Notes: generated by a model not told the origin, from the letters alone. A stretch of 64,000 bases of DNA from Circinella minor (GCA_016758965.1 JAEPRB010000115.1:62001-126000), one strand, 5' to 3'. Positions 41,514 to 53,778 are shown, counted from the stretch's first letter. A program made the numbers and translations.

Positions 41514-42373
41514 GCTTTTACCGGTATCCTTCCAAAGCTGCCAAGATTGACCAGGTTCATAATTAGAAGGAGGTAAACGTGGATCAAGTCTTGAATGCTC
41601 GTGGTAAAATTTCAAATATTCCGGATCGTGCCGTGGATCTGCCGGATTTGTGAATCCGCCTTCTATAGAAGCACTTGAATTATTATTACTATTATTATTT
41701 CCTCGTTGAGCTAATACTTGAGTAGGTGGAGCACTACTAGATCGATTATAATATTGATCTTCTGGAAATAATCCTGCAGCTCGAATGGCACCATTTCCTA
41801 CGACACCTCCACCTCCAGCACTATTGGGTGATCCCATCATATCATATTCATAATCTAATTTGCCATGTAAAAGAGCAGCCAACTATATAAAATTTGTTTT
41901 TTTTTTTCATCATAAGTTATTTAGCTTTTAGTTTTTTATTTGTTCTGTTACACAGTTATAATGTAAAAAAGAGAATCTCTTTTTTGTTAAAAATATTGTT
42001 CTCGGGTTTCCCAAGGAGACAAAATAATAATATATAATACATAAGAACAATATAGAGGCATAGTACATAGCAACAATTATTATATTGAAGAAAGAGAATA
42101 TAGTCCTACATTCTCTCTTCATAATTAAATAACTTGTCATTATTAAAGTTTGTTGATATGTACATGCATATATTGTACAATGCTATTTTTTTTTGTGTGC
42201 CCATTGGATGCTTTTTTATTTTCTTTTTTTTTTTACCACTACCCTCTCGTTCCCTCTTTGTCTTTCAAAAAATAAATTTAGAAATATTAATTTACCTGAC
42301 CCTGTGGTTGGTTTTTGGCTTTTGGTTGATGCAAATCAGATTTTGCCGCGTTAGGCGATTGGCGTGGCAACAT
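37769..42373 (-). CDS. Pumilio-family (PUF) RNA-binding protein
   Basis: Eleven exons give 1077 aa: 42296-42373, 41522-41882, 41250-41416, 40500-41105, 39555-40367, 39190-39468, 38863-39108, 38694-38759, 38423-38613, 38141-38304 and 37769-38031. The first two thirds are Gln/Asn/Ala-rich with several poly-Gln blocks. The Pumilio homology domain starts around residue 655 ([11 protein letters not shown], then [20 protein letters not shown]) and runs to about residue 1000, with recognisable repeats [63 protein letters not shown] and [11 protein letters not shown]. The tail is Thr/Asp/Glu-rich. PUF proteins bind UGUA-type sites in 3' UTRs and repress or relocate mRNAs in the cytoplasm. The domain order resembles animal Pumilio and yeast Puf3; which clade it belongs to cannot be told by eye. 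It is divergent from the gene at 42981. Confidence 0.94.
39661..39737. repeat. CAG/CAA-type repeat encoding poly-Gln
   Basis: Triplet repeat inside Pumilio exon 5, read on the minus strand as runs of Gln broken by three His. It mixes CAG and CAA codons, so it is less prone to slippage than a pure tract. Confidence 0.8.
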
Positions 42374-42980
42374 CTGGGGGTGAGTAAAGCGCGGTGAAGG
42401 ATGAGTTTTAAGGACGGGGATTGATGTAATATAGACCAAAAAGGTATTATATATATATCCTTATGAGTTTTGTATATAAATATATATACAAGTATATATA
42501 AATATAATTTTTTTAAAAAAAAAGACTACGAATGGGTAGTTTTCCTTTAAAAAAAATATGGTTTTATCCTCTAGTTCTCGAATAAAAAAAAAAAGGGTGA
42601 GAAAGAGAAGGACGAGGAAGCTTCAACTAATTTTTTACCCAGCAAAACACTCTAACAACTACCAACTGTATAAAAAAAAAATATTAGGAAATCGAAAATA
42701 AGAAAAAGAGATTGGCTGTGACTTACAAATTATTTTTTGGGATTTTTTTTTTCTGCAAGAAAAAACCAAGTACCTAGCAACGTTTTTTTTTTTTTTTTTT
42801 GCTCTCTTATTTTGTGTCAAAAAGATCAATGAGGTTCTCCTCTTATTCTAAACTATCTTTCAAGGTAAACTATTATTATTATTTAAACGTGAAAAGAGTG
42901 AAAAGTGAAAGAATATATTGTTGTTGTATATGAGCGTGAGTAAGTTGTTAATTGGACATTTCTTTAAACAAAAAATAAGA
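42374..42980. promoter_or_regulatory. Divergent promoter region, Pumilio and unknown gene
   Basis: 607-bp gap between opposite start codons, with several poly-T/poly-A tracts (for example around 42783-42800). No specific site is supported. An in-frame ATG at 42930 could extend the plus-strand gene. Confidence 0.45.
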
Positions 42981-43653
42981 ATGACACCTGCTATATTAGA
43001 ACTGACAACAATGTCAATATCGAATGAATTTCATGTCAACTCTATCATTTCTAATCAACCTGACAATGCAAAGATAACTTCTAAAAATGACTCTCCTTCT
43101 TTGGATCCAAATAATAATCCGTATGTACGCATGTATATTTATGGAGAGAGTGAAAGGAGTTTGTGTATTAATGATATAGGTTAAAATCTAACTTATTAGT
43201 TTATATTATTTTTTTTTAAAAAAAAAAAGGATATATGATTTAGCAAAAGCCATGTTTTCAAGTTCATCAGGTCCAGAACAAGATTATGATACATTTCTTG
43301 AAAAAGCAACACAAAATTTAATAAAAATACGTAACGAACATAAGGATACTGAAGCATCCAGACATGCAACAAAAAATTGGAAAATCTATACTCGTCCAAA
43401 CATATCATCATCATTATCAACACAATCAACATTACAATCAACACAACAACAATCATCATCATTATTTTTATCATCACAAGCATACTCAACACAACCAACT
43501 ACACAAGAATTTGAACAAGAAGTAGAACTGGATAGTAGTTTTCCACCCAGTGTTGTTGCTTCACAACCAACACAACAAGAAGAATCACAAAAAAGGAAAA
43601 AGGATAAAGAAAAGAAAAAGAAAAAGAAGAAATTTAAACCAGGTTTCATGTAG
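42981..43653 (+). CDS. Unknown protein with Lys-rich C-terminal tail
   Basis: Exons 42981-43120 and 43230-43653 give 187 aa; the junction codon CCG restores ..NNPIYDLAKAMF... An upstream in-frame ATG at 42930 would add 17 residues, and I prefer 42981 for its AAGA-ATG context. After an N-terminal polar part there is a helical block (YDLAKAMFSSSSGPEQDYDT.. FLEKATQNLIKIRNEHKD). A Ser/Thr/Gln-rich linker follows, and a basic end KKDKEKKKKKKKFKPGFM that could be a nuclear or nucleolar signal. No domain recognised, so no function is given. Confidence 0.72.
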
Positions 43654-45594
43654 TTCTATTACTGTTTTATATATACCCCTTCCATTTTTTTTCTTTAGTT
43701 CCCCCCCCCTCATTATTCATTTTGTATATGTATATGTATATAATATTTTTCCATTTTTTTATTTTTTTTTTAATTTTTTTACTGCATATTAATAATCATT
43801 ATCATATACCACACAAATCATCATTCATCATAGCAACATAATAAACAATTTATCACATCAAATGATATAATATAAAAAGCATAAATCTTGCTTTGCTAAC
43901 CCCCCGCGCGAACCTCAGCTGGGAGAAACAAGAAATATTAAAAAAATTAGGTCGCTGTTTCAAACCTCTAACTTGTTCTAGCAATTAATCCTGCACAGTG
44001 GGTCATTTGAACAAACAAACAAGAACTTGATATTTAAAGTATGCCACGCTTAAATCAAAACGGAGCCAAATCCATTTTTTTTATTTCACGAGTGGCCACA
44101 CATCCAAAATGTTTCGCCCCTTCATTACTTTTTTTTTGACCAACTAAACTAGCTAATAATTGACATCATCACTATAATGACGATAAACACCTGCGTTTTG
44201 GAACTCACCCTAAAAAAAGCCCAAGCTGCTTTCCGATCGTGCTTGCCTTGTCTTCAGTTGTAATGGACGGTTTCAATATAAAAAGTCGATTAGGGAACAC
44301 CTGCGGCGAGTGTACGATATTTAACTTGAGCGTCTCAAACTACGTAGGAAGTCAAACCAGGAAGAAAAGCTAAAGTGAAGGGAAAAGAAAGGTACGTATT
44401 TGTCAAGAAAAAAATATCAAATGAAACGCCGCATGGAAAATTCAAGTCGATTAAAAGATAAACCCTACTAAAAAGCTTACAAAGATATAGAAAAGTAATA
44501 TCGTTGGTGTTATTGTTAGTATTGATAGTGTGTGAGAGTAATCGAACTGACAACTTCTTCCCCCTTTCACAATAAGATGTATATTATTATTTATCAAGTA
44601 TTGGGAAGCGATACTCAGATTCATAGAATTTTTTCGTATGGCAATTTTAGAATAACTTGAATTGAGTTATATGATACCCACATGTAAAATAAAATAAAAG
44701 CTTTTTACGTAACAGCACACCACGAACAAATATAAAAAAAACCTATCAGAAAAACTTAAAACATAGCAACTAAATATGTTATTGAACTTTTTGGATATCG
44801 AGAATGTTGACATATATAAAAGTTAATCCTTGTTCTTCGTTTAATTGTTTATACTACTGTGTATTTTTTTGATCAACTCCTCGCTATTACAGTAATGTTC
44901 CAAGATATTTAAAGCTTTTGTTTTCGGTAGTTTTAAATTGTGTAACGCTACATTGTAAATCAATGCGTCAGTCTTTAATCGCAGCAGTAATTGGCATAAT
45001 AAACATAAAAAAAACCGTCATACTTACTCGTAAGAGATGACGGCCGCTAAGCAATCTGCTAATCTTCTATATGAGAATGATACCTACATGACAACCATAC
45101 GTTGATGGGACTGACAAGCTGGTTTTACTATAATATATATAATAAAATTAGTCTTGTTTCTATCTTCGTTTCCTTCTTCGTTCCATACAGGTAATGTTAG
45201 CTCATGCCATTCGATCGTAAGAGCCTCAACGTTTCCTTGTATGATGCTATGGTCTACAGTGATGTTGTTGCGCCATGACCTTTGGTTGTTAGAAAGCCTT
45301 TGTAGTAGTATGGAACTTTGCATCTTTTTTCGACATCCTCCATGGGAAACACAGAAAGATTACTATCCTAACTCAGCTTGTCCATCTGGAGAGCTTAGCC
45401 AAATTAGTCGACAATTCGCGAGTCCTGTCATTTCTGGCCTAGTCCAGCTTCATTTTTCAATTTTTCATTAGCTTGCAGCATAACAACCTTAATATTGACC
45501 ACATTTTTTTTTTGGAGAGTTTTTTTTTTTTTTTTTTTTTTTTCAAACTCGCGTTTTATTCTCTTTTTTTTAAAAAAAATTTAGAAAAATAAAA
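43654..45594. other. Long intergenic region with a hairpin and an orphan frame
   Basis: AT-rich, with a more balanced patch at about 43900-44330. A strong hairpin lies at 45015-45043. A frame of about 80 codons on the minus strand (45084-45323, ..TIEWHELTLPVWNEEGN..) looks protein-like but has no partner exon or domain that I can identify. Poly-T runs precede the IND1 gene at 45510-45545. Confidence 0.4.
45015..45043. other. Perfect two-step hairpin
   Basis: CCGTCAT pairs with ATGACGG, and inside it CTTAC pairs with GTAAG around a 2-base tip. Both stems are perfect, with small mismatched bases between them. It could be part of a structured RNA or chance; there is no other sign of an RNA gene nearby. 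Confidence 0.35.
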
Positions 45595-46966
45595 ATGTTA
45601 TTACAACGACGATTCTTTTCAGCTTGTCGTACACTTGCTCATGAAAACCCATTGGTAACTTTTTTTTTTTTGAGTGTGCTTGTGTATTGTACACAAAAGA
45701 AAAAAAAATTAATTCTATCATATTCATACTTTTGATTTACATTATATAAAAAAAAAATAAGGGTTTACCTAATCACAAAAAAGCACCTACCATTCCACGT
45801 GCTCAACGAGGCTTACCAAAGAAAACACCTATACCTAATGTAAAGAATGTTGTTGCTGTAGCTTCGGGTAAAGGAGGTGTTGGTAAATCTACAACTGCAG
45901 GTAACACATATATAAAAGTTATTGTTAGGGAAAAAAAAAAAGAAAGTAAAAAATAACAATGGTGGTATTATTAATTTTTAGTTAACCTTGCACTTGCTGC
46001 TGCTGGATTAAAGAAACGTGTGGGTATTTTGGATGCAGATATATTTGGGCCTTCAATTCCTTCACTCATGAACTTAAAAGGTGAACCTGATTTAACGGAA
46101 AAAGGAGATCGATTAATACCCTTGACAAATTATGGTGTTAAATGTATGTCAATGGGATTTCTTGTGGATAAAGAAGCACCTGTTGTATGGAGAGGATTAA
46201 TGGTAAATATATATATAAATGTGTGATGTATTGGTGTTATGTCTTTATTCCCTCTCCCACTAAATTATCTTTATTTATATTTTGCTTTTCAATATCTTTA
46301 GGTTATGAAAGCATTACAACAATTATTACATCAAGTGGAGTGGGGTCATTTAGATTTATTGGTTATTGATATGCCACCAGGTACTGGTGATGTGCAATTG
46401 ACAATTACTCAACAAATCGAATTAAATGGTAAATTTACTTATAAAAGACTGAAAAATGGGAGAGCAAGAGAAAAGAAAAGATAATACAGGTGAGGACATA
46501 GCATAACAAAAATTTAATGGATTTTTCACTTTATTATATTAGGTGCTGTTATTATTTCTACTCCTCAAGATATTGCACTTATTGATGCAGTAAAAGGTAC
46601 CAATATGTTTCGAAAAGTAGATGTACCGGTAAGTTTCTTTCTTTATATTAGTAAACTGAATGCAGTGAGAGTTTTTTTTAAGTTCTGGTCATTTTTTTTT
46701 ATGTTTAGATTCTTGGTATGGTACAAAATATGTCATTATTCATTTGTCCCAATTGTAATCATGAAACACATATTTTTGGTAATGATGGAGCAGTAGAAAT
46801 GGCACAAAAAATGGATATTCCATTTTTAGGTGAAGTTCCACTTCATGCAGATATTTGTCAATTATCAGATGCTGGTAAACCTATTGTTGTATCACAACCA
46901 GATAGTCCATTTGCAGCTCATTATCGATCCATTGCATCAAAGATCATTGAAAATCTTAAACCATAA
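45595..46966 (+). CDS. IND1: Mitochondrial Fe-S P-loop ATPase IND1/NUBPL
   Basis: Six exons give 296 aa: 45595-45654, 45762-45900, 45982-46202, 46302-46428, 46543-46628 and 46709-46966. The N terminus [19 protein letters not shown] is a likely mitochondrial presequence. The Mrp/NBP35 core has a deviant Walker [11 protein letters not shown] (residues about 55-64), [29 protein letters not shown], and the CPNC pair (C224, C227) that bridges an Fe-S cluster in the dimer. IND1 proteins deliver Fe-S clusters during respiratory complex I assembly, so this organism should have a complex I. The mitochondrial start and the single C-terminal CxxC separate it from cytosolic NBP35/CFD1. Confidence 0.93.
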
Positions 46967-47172
46967 AAAATAAATAAATATTAAGTTTATATTTGTATAT
47001 TTGAAAAAAAAAAGTCTTTTTTTATTTTATCAAGAAAAGTTATTATTGTTATTAGTATTATTAATTATAAAGAATGATGAGGAAGGAGAAGGATATAACT
47101 AATAATAATGAAAGAAAGAAAAGATTAAGAGACGTGGGAACATATGTAAAGATGATCTTCTTTTTTTTTCTT

Positions 47173-48718
47173 TTATAAACCAAAAGTAAAAGCTAAACCA
47201 GCAGCTACGATACTCATATAAGCACCATGAATGATTGATACAGTGTTAGCTGCTGATTCAGCTACATTGGCAGCTCCAGATGATGGCTTTCCATCTTGTT
47301 TTTTATTATTCATTCCACCTGCAGGTCCACTAATACCACCACCACCACCAGTACCTCCTCCGCCTTGACCAATAGTAGGATCCATACTATCAACATCCAT
47401 ATTAGATTTACAACCCCAAATGCTACCCTTTACAACACTGCTTTCCTTGAATTTCTTTTCGATATCAGGACATGGGAACTTGGCACTACTAGATTGAATA
47501 CGCATACCACCACGAACATCTTGTAAAGATGGTAATTCATAAGTATCGAACCCGCCAGCGAGATCGACTGTACCATAAACAGCAGATAATTTAGGATAAC
47601 CACTAATGGAGGTCAATTGTGTATTATTTCCCACGGATAAAGCACCACGGATCAAATTCAATTCTTTCATGGATGTTTCGCTTAATCTATTATTGTTTGC
47701 AATGGTCAAGGTACCACCAATATCCTGTAAACTATCCAAATGAAGGGCAGTGAAATCATTTTGATGGAAAGAAAGATCAGATATTACATGTGTAAGACCT
47801 GACAAGTCGACTGAATCAAGGTTACGTAATGTGCCTGTTTGAAGACTTCCAAGTTGGCTTGCCTAATTTAATTGTATTGCATAAAGTTGAGAAGAAGAAG
47901 AAAAAAGATAATTCATATTTGAACAACATAAAAGGTAGAAACTTTTATCCCTCTCCTCCTTCCCTCCCACTCTTTCTTTTTTTTTAAAAAAAAAAAATTA
48001 CCTTGAATTCCATATGATCACCATTGCCTACAACATAAAGTTCACCCGATATTTCTTTGACTTGTAAATCAAATGAATTCATTAAAGTATTTGCCGTCAA
48101 TGTAAACTTATTCAAAGTATCAAACTTAAGACCACCAATGATTGTTGCACGTGTATCTTGAATAGTCAAATCTTGTACTTTGGATAAACCAGCAGGGAAA
48201 TCGATTTTTTCCAATTCTGGCAATACACTTAATGTCAAACCAGTAGTTTCTTGAAGTGTAGGTAAATCCAATTGTTGTAAACCAGTATGTTCACTAATTC
48301 TCAATTCACCTTGTACAGATTTCAAATTAGGAGCACTAAGAGTTCTTAATGAACTACTACCAGTAATTAAAACATCACCAATAATTTCTTCAACACCTGC
48401 TAACGTCAATTGATGCACAGGTGGTTGATGCATTGTAATGGTTCCATGAAATTGTTTACATCCTTTAATAGCATCTAAATCTCCTTGGCCAGTGCCAGTG
48501 ATATCTGTACCACATACACCAGTTGGTTTTGTTGCTTGTTGTTGATTTTGAGCTATGCATTGTTGTAATATAAAGAGTTAAATTTTTGTTTATATGCATT
48601 ATCTTGATTTTAAATATTTTTGTGACACAAAGATAAATGAATAAGTTGGAAATGATTACATACCTGTGGCCATGATGGCCATGGAAATAAGAACCAAGGC
48701 ATTAACCTTAGCAACCAT
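47173..48718 (-). CDS. GPI-anchored cell-wall protein, ECM33/SPS2-like
   Basis: Three exons, 48664-48718, 48002-48552 and 47173-47862, give 431 aa. A signal peptide (MVAKVNALVLISMAIMATA) precedes a mature chain with an early Cys pair (GVCGTDI.., KGCKQFHG). Repeated beta-helix/receptor-L-like strands follow (for example ITGSSSLRTLSAPNLKSVQG, LQQLDLPTLQETTGLTLSVL). A C-terminal Cys pair (FPCPDIEKKF.., IWGCKSN) closes the fold. A Gly-rich linker leads to a small-residue omega region (SSGAANVAESAAN) and a hydrophobic tail ending AAGLAFTFGL, as expected for a GPI signal. The family acts in wall integrity at the cell surface. Its 3' end faces IND1, with 206 bp between them. Confidence 0.9.
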
Positions 48719-49158
48719 TCTCGTTATTGTATATATAATATATTTCAAATGATAGTGATCAAATATAAAAATAAAAAAGTTTATTTTGAAAAAAAACCCT
48801 TTCTTATTAAGGTGGAGGACATTATATATATTCCCTCCAAAATTTCAAATAAGACCAAGAAAAGTATAATACCAAAGTCGGAACAAACAAATATTTTTTT
48901 GCCTGATCATATGGCGGAAGGGTAATATAATCCCGGAAAAACTAAATCAAACAATTATATCATTCTTTTTCAGTACCTTATTTGTTACATAACGCATAAA
49001 TTTGACCGGGAACTCTCTTTCTCTCTTTAATTACGCATATAAATATAATTTTTTTATTTGTTGTATATTTCTCTTTCTCTTTATTTTCTCTCGTATACTT
49101 TTCTTTTAGCTCTCTCCTTTTTTTAAATTTTTTTTACGGAAATAACAAAAAAGTAACA
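48719..49158. promoter_or_regulatory. Divergent promoter region, wall protein and unknown gene
   Basis: 440 bp between opposite start codons, with CT-rich runs (around 49013-49110) just upstream of the plus-strand ATG. No defined site can be supported. Confidence 0.45.
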
Positions 49159-49773
49159 ATGATGGATCCTGGAATGTTTCTAGCTCTTACTTCAGATGAC
49201 CATATACCCGATCATGAACATGACCATTTATTGAAACATGAAGATATGGATCGTCGATGGCATGGTTGTGATTGGTCGACACATGAATCTACCAATTTAT
49301 TATATTATGAACCTGGTATGACTACTGCTGAATTACTTTATGTAAAAGGAAACAGTGATGGATTTATCCGTCTAACACCTGAAAACATGGACGATGATGA
49401 AGATACAGAAGAAGAAGATAATGAAGAACCCCTTGAAGAAGCAGGTGTATCTACACATGAACCTCGATTAACTATTCTATGCAAGGATGATGAACCATTT
49501 GTTGAAGAACCAATCTCTTTAATGGAAACCACAACAGTACAAAAATCTTTATTAGAAAACAAATCATTGGTGATTGAAAAATCAAAACAACAGGAACAAC
49601 AACAAACTTCATTACAACAAAAAGTACAAGAGGTACAACAGCAACAACAACAAGAAGAAGAGAAAAAACCTTTATCACCTCGACCACAACCTCAATCTTC
49701 ATCTAGTAGTAAAAAGAAAAAACCAAATAGTGGCAATAAAAGAAAAAAACGTGGCACGAAATTCTTCTGGTGA
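49159..49773 (+). CDS. Unknown acidic protein with Lys-rich tail, intronless
   Basis: One open frame of 204 codons beginning with two ATGs (AACA-ATG-ATG). The N-terminal half is His/Asp/Glu-rich and seems ordered (for example RRWHGCDWSTHESTNLLYYE, then ELLYVKGNSDGFIRLTPENM). An acidic run (DDDEDTEEEDNEEPLEE), a Gln-rich coil-like segment and a basic end KKKKPNSGNKRKKRGTKFFW follow. I recognise no domain. The lack of introns is unusual beside its neighbours. Like the 42981 gene it ends in a Lys-rich tail, which suggests a nuclear protein, but this is only inference. Confidence 0.72.
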   Translation: MMDPGMFLALTSDDHIPDHEHDHLLKHEDMDRRWHGCDWSTHESTNLLYYEPGMTTAELLYVKGNSDGFIRLTPENMDDDEDTEEEDNEEPLEEAGVSTHEPRLTILCKDDEPFVEEPISLMETTTVQKSLLENKSLVIEKSKQQEQQQTSLQQKVQEVQQQQQQEEEKKPLSPRPQPQSSSSSKKKKPNSGNKRKKRGTKFFW

Positions 49774-51564
49774 AAAAGAAAAAAATCATGTTCTTTCACA
49801 TGATGGCCCTTATTCAATCGTTGGTTTATACCTTTTGATTATGAAAATTATATAAACTTCCCCTTCATTACTTTCCCTTTTTCTTTTGATTTGTTATACC
49901 CAAAAGGAACAATAAAAAAAAATTCAAACAAATTGTAGTTTAAAAAACAAATAGTTACTATTTGTTTTGTTGTAAAATTCTTTTTTCTTATAAAAATAAC
50001 ATGACTCGGGTACTATATTACCAATCATGGTTATTGGACTGGGGAAAACTAAAAGAAAACAATTCTTTTTTATTTTTGAATGATGTTGTGGCACCCTTTG
50101 TTTTTTTCCTTGTCAAAGAATGAGAGGGAGAGTGGGGGGGAGGAATTTTATTCTTATATTTTATCATCACATTGTTCATCATCAGACATATAAAAAATTT
50201 GAAACCAAAAATCAAACTACTTATATTTCGTATATTATAGAATGTGAAATCATGCATTGATTTCATATTTTTGTGGAGGCTTTCCCAGGCATGTAATTAT
50301 AAATTTTAACAACAACGAACTATTAACTTACCTAAGATTTTTCCTTGTTCAGGTTTTGTTCAGAAAACTATTGGAACTTCTAATGTTTTTAGGGCCGATC
50401 CATTATAATGTATAAATGGCCCGGTGACTTTTGACCCGGGTGGTGTGTTACATTTTTTTTCTCCACAAGGTCCTGAACCATCTTTTTTATTCTGTGTAAT
50501 AAATAAGGTTATATGCCAACAAGAAAAAGGTTTTTTAAAAAAAAACATTCCCAATGTTTGGTCATAATAGGAGTTATAGTTGAAGTTATAAGCATTATTT
50601 ATACCCACAGGTTTTTTTTCCTACGTAGAGGTGGTTGACAGAGGATTATTTTCAATACGCATTATGCCGCGGAGGAAATATCAACTTGGGACAATAAAGA
50701 AAATAATAAATTCACATATTTTTTATTTTTATAAGAATTCTTGAAACTGTAACATTTGTTCATTATAAAGACATACGCCAATTAATCCGTTCTTTACATT
50801 TCACCGAGAATAACATCATATTCATGTACGTACGTACATAGGATTTATAATACATAGGATTAAATAGTCGTCCTTCCTTAAAGAATAATTAATATCAGAG
50901 GCAGCCATTCAATGTATGAAAAAAAGGGATAACAATATGTAAATCGCCAAATTTAGAATATTGATAAGATTGAGCATTAAATCGAGTTGTTATAATTTCT
51001 TCGTATTTAGTATTTAGTATTTGGGATTTTAGTATTCTGTAATGTTAATATATCAAAATCCATACAGATACTGTATATATATGATATATTGTTTTATCTG
51101 TTGATTTTCTAGAGTACCACCAACCTTAGCAGAGCGGCCGCAATTAAGTGGAGCAATTTTTCTCGTATAACTTTTTTTAAAAAAATGAAATATCATAGGG
51201 ATTATCGTATAATAGGTGCTTTGACACCCAATCCTATATAAATATTAATATAAAAAGAATTACAATAAAGGTTGTGAAGGGACCGACGATAACGAATGAA
51301 AATAGTAGTTTTAATAACCTCGCTTCTATTTTTCATATGTGTAAATGTATGATATACCCATAATTATTTCCCAGATTTTATCTTTATTATGTAGTTACAA
51401 CTATTACGTATCAATTTAAGTTTCCAAGGAAGGGGAAATGGTTTCTATTTATTTTTTTGTTCCTTCGTATTTTTAAGTACAATAAATACTTTATTCTTTT
51501 CAAAACTATATTCATATTTTTTAAATAAATAGGAGTAAAAAGATGTTTTTTCAAGTAGGTCTTT
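49774..51564. other. Intergenic region, one doubtful exon-like frame
   Basis: AT-rich. The minus-strand frame at about 50360-50620 (..KKDGSGPCGEKKCNTPPGSK.. ending LEVPIVF) reads like coding sequence and has splice-like borders, but neither a start nor a neighbour exon could be found. Otherwise nothing recognised. Confidence 0.4.
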
Positions 51565-53778
51565 GTTAGTTAATGCATCGTCGTTTTTTGTGATGGCTTT
51601 TGTGATGGTTTTTCTTTAGAATGAAATTGAGACCGAAACACCAATAGTTCCTTCGTTGTAACAATTAATGATAAAGGTAGCATGATACTACTCGTAAAAC
51701 CAAGGGGGGGGGTGTATGATTCTCTTATCAACACAAGCAAGATTCAAAAGAGGCAACATTTTGGTCACCAAGGTTCTATCGCTATCAGGAAAATCGAGAG
51801 GCTCTGTCCTTCTAATTCCTTCTTGTCACAAAACCCTTGGGGATGTCAACATCTAGTAATGAGACAGAGCCACCTAAATGAACGTATTATTTTTGCATAA
51901 GTAATAATTATCAATTTGTAACATTCTTACTGATAAATAATATACAAAAATAATACAAACCTGAAATGCGGTAACCAATGATACGGGCTTCATGCAATAT
52001 TAAAGGGGAAAAGGTTGCCGACAACAACATATCGCGTAGAACTATTGGCATTTTTAACAAACTATCATACATCTCTTTGGTCTGATACTTAGCAGCAGCA
52101 GTCTCTATACAACCGAGTTCTAACTTCACCGATTCAAAAATTGCATCCCCACGTCTACCCATTTTTCTATTGGCGATTGGTTTTACTGGTGATAACTGAT
52201 GACCATTATTCAAAGCATCCGCATTTGCTTTGCTCGTTCCTTCGATACTATTAAATTATTTTTTTTTAAAAAAAAAGTGTATCAGTGAATTTATTCTGTT
52301 ATTTTTCTTTTTTCTATATATTTGTAATCAGCTTACCCTCTCATCACAATATCGCTATTTTGCAACAGAGAAAAGAAATCCAAACACCAAGTACAGCTTA
52401 TCTGTTTCCATCATTGTGGCAATATCAAATGCGCCGGTTAAGAAACAATTCGGAAATGTTTGTTAATTCAACAAATAACCACTGTTATAAACTTATTAGC
52501 CCAAGCAAGACTATAAAGATTCCAGATCAATGTATGGTACAGTGGAATATCAAAGTAGCAAGGAAAGCGAAAAGGAAGCTTGTCTTGCTAATTTGGATTT
52601 GTTGGCTATTGTTAATCCTATTTGTACAGTTCAAGGCTTAATTTTTAAGGTTTGAGTTTATCTTGGTTATAATATTATCTAAATGGTAATACGTAAAAAC
52701 CATACTTTGAGTGTTTTTTTTTGGGTGGATTAACAATCGGAATGCCTCTTGTATAATTAAATAGTACTATGCTATTTTTCTATAAGATGTGAAATCACTT
52801 AGTTTTTTGTATTGAGATATTCACGCCTATATTGTTTATTTGTTTGCTTATTCATACGTACCAATTCCATGATTTCTTGGAGAAAGATTGGCCAAGGTCT
52901 TCGGGTACTGACTAGTCTAAATTACCACCAGTCTCACGTAATTCCTCAATTCTTCTTCAATAAAGTCTTCAGGCAAATTACTATCACCCAAATCGACAAT
53001 AAGGGATTGAGAAGGACTGAGAGATGACAAAATTAGCTGATAAATTCAAACTACAAACTAAAAGCTAAGTTATTTATGATAGAGATTTTTACGTACTGAT
53101 AATAATCACCACATTACAAAGAAAAGTGCATCATTTTTTTTCTACGGAAAGTGGTTGAACGTTTTATTCTCTTGCTTTTTTTTTTTTTTTTTTTTTGTTT
53201 TTTTATCCCCTGTTGAGCTATAACCCAAAAGTCATCTTTTGAAAGCAGCAAATCTAGTGTTGTAGATTGACTTTGTCGACTGAATTAATTTTTGTTTTGA
53301 AAGAGGGCAATGCGTTGGATGAGGAGCGCGATACTGATATTGATGATGTGCTTGGTTCTTCTCCAAATCGTGTGTTTACCCCTTGGTTGGATGGTAAAGA
53401 GCATTATTTGAATCTTTTATCAATTGCTCAACCTTTTTCCACAAAACTTTGGCTTTATCCTAAAAGATATAAATAAGTACATGCTTCTATCTATACATAT
53501 TGTTGTGTAACAAAGAAAAAAAAATAAGTTGCTGGACACTTACCAAGTGATTCAGTCGCTTTAATTGCATTTCGAACCGAACTTATCGTTTACAGAATTA
53601 ACGTCCACCATGCGAGATTCAGTAGTGATGTCATTTTGAAATCTCCTTTTCTTTTTCTTCCACTAAGAAACATGTGATAGTTATTCCAATGAACATTCAT
53701 TAGTCCCAGCGCTTGTAAAGGTAATAAAAACTAATCATATTTATTTATCATCGTGTTCATGGTTTAGTACCTTCTGTT
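51565..53778 (-). pseudogene. Broken left copy of the repeated family
   Basis: The best-preserved exon (51950-52254) has ..NRKMGRRGDAIFES.. and SLLKMPIVLRDMLLSATFS. The next exon (from about 51884 down) carries a 4-base insertion after GTGACAAGA that brings an immediate stop, and its end is scrambled by a G run. Upstream exons are frameshifted (around 53400) and a 40-base stretch near the N terminus is missing relative to the right copy. I recall similar proteins (MGRxGDxIF.., LxKMLKDML.., IPKGYVxRxRR) expanded in Mucorales genomes without known function; that memory is not proof. The gene is dead as read. Confidence 0.75.
52500..52755 (+). other. Insertion in left arm carrying an exon-like frame
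   Basis: The right arm lacks this segment. On the plus strand it has an open frame of about 40 codons, MYGTVEYQSSKESEKEACLA onward and ending ..CTVQGLIFK. A TTCCAG acceptor-like end precedes it and AAG-GTTTGAG, a weak donor-like start, follows. It may be a captured gene fragment or an unrelated insertion. Source unknown. Confidence 0.4.

Noticed and set aside
43890..44330. More GC-balanced patch as a possible RNA gene or transposon
   Set aside because: No terminal repeats, no conserved frame and no recognisable RNA motif.
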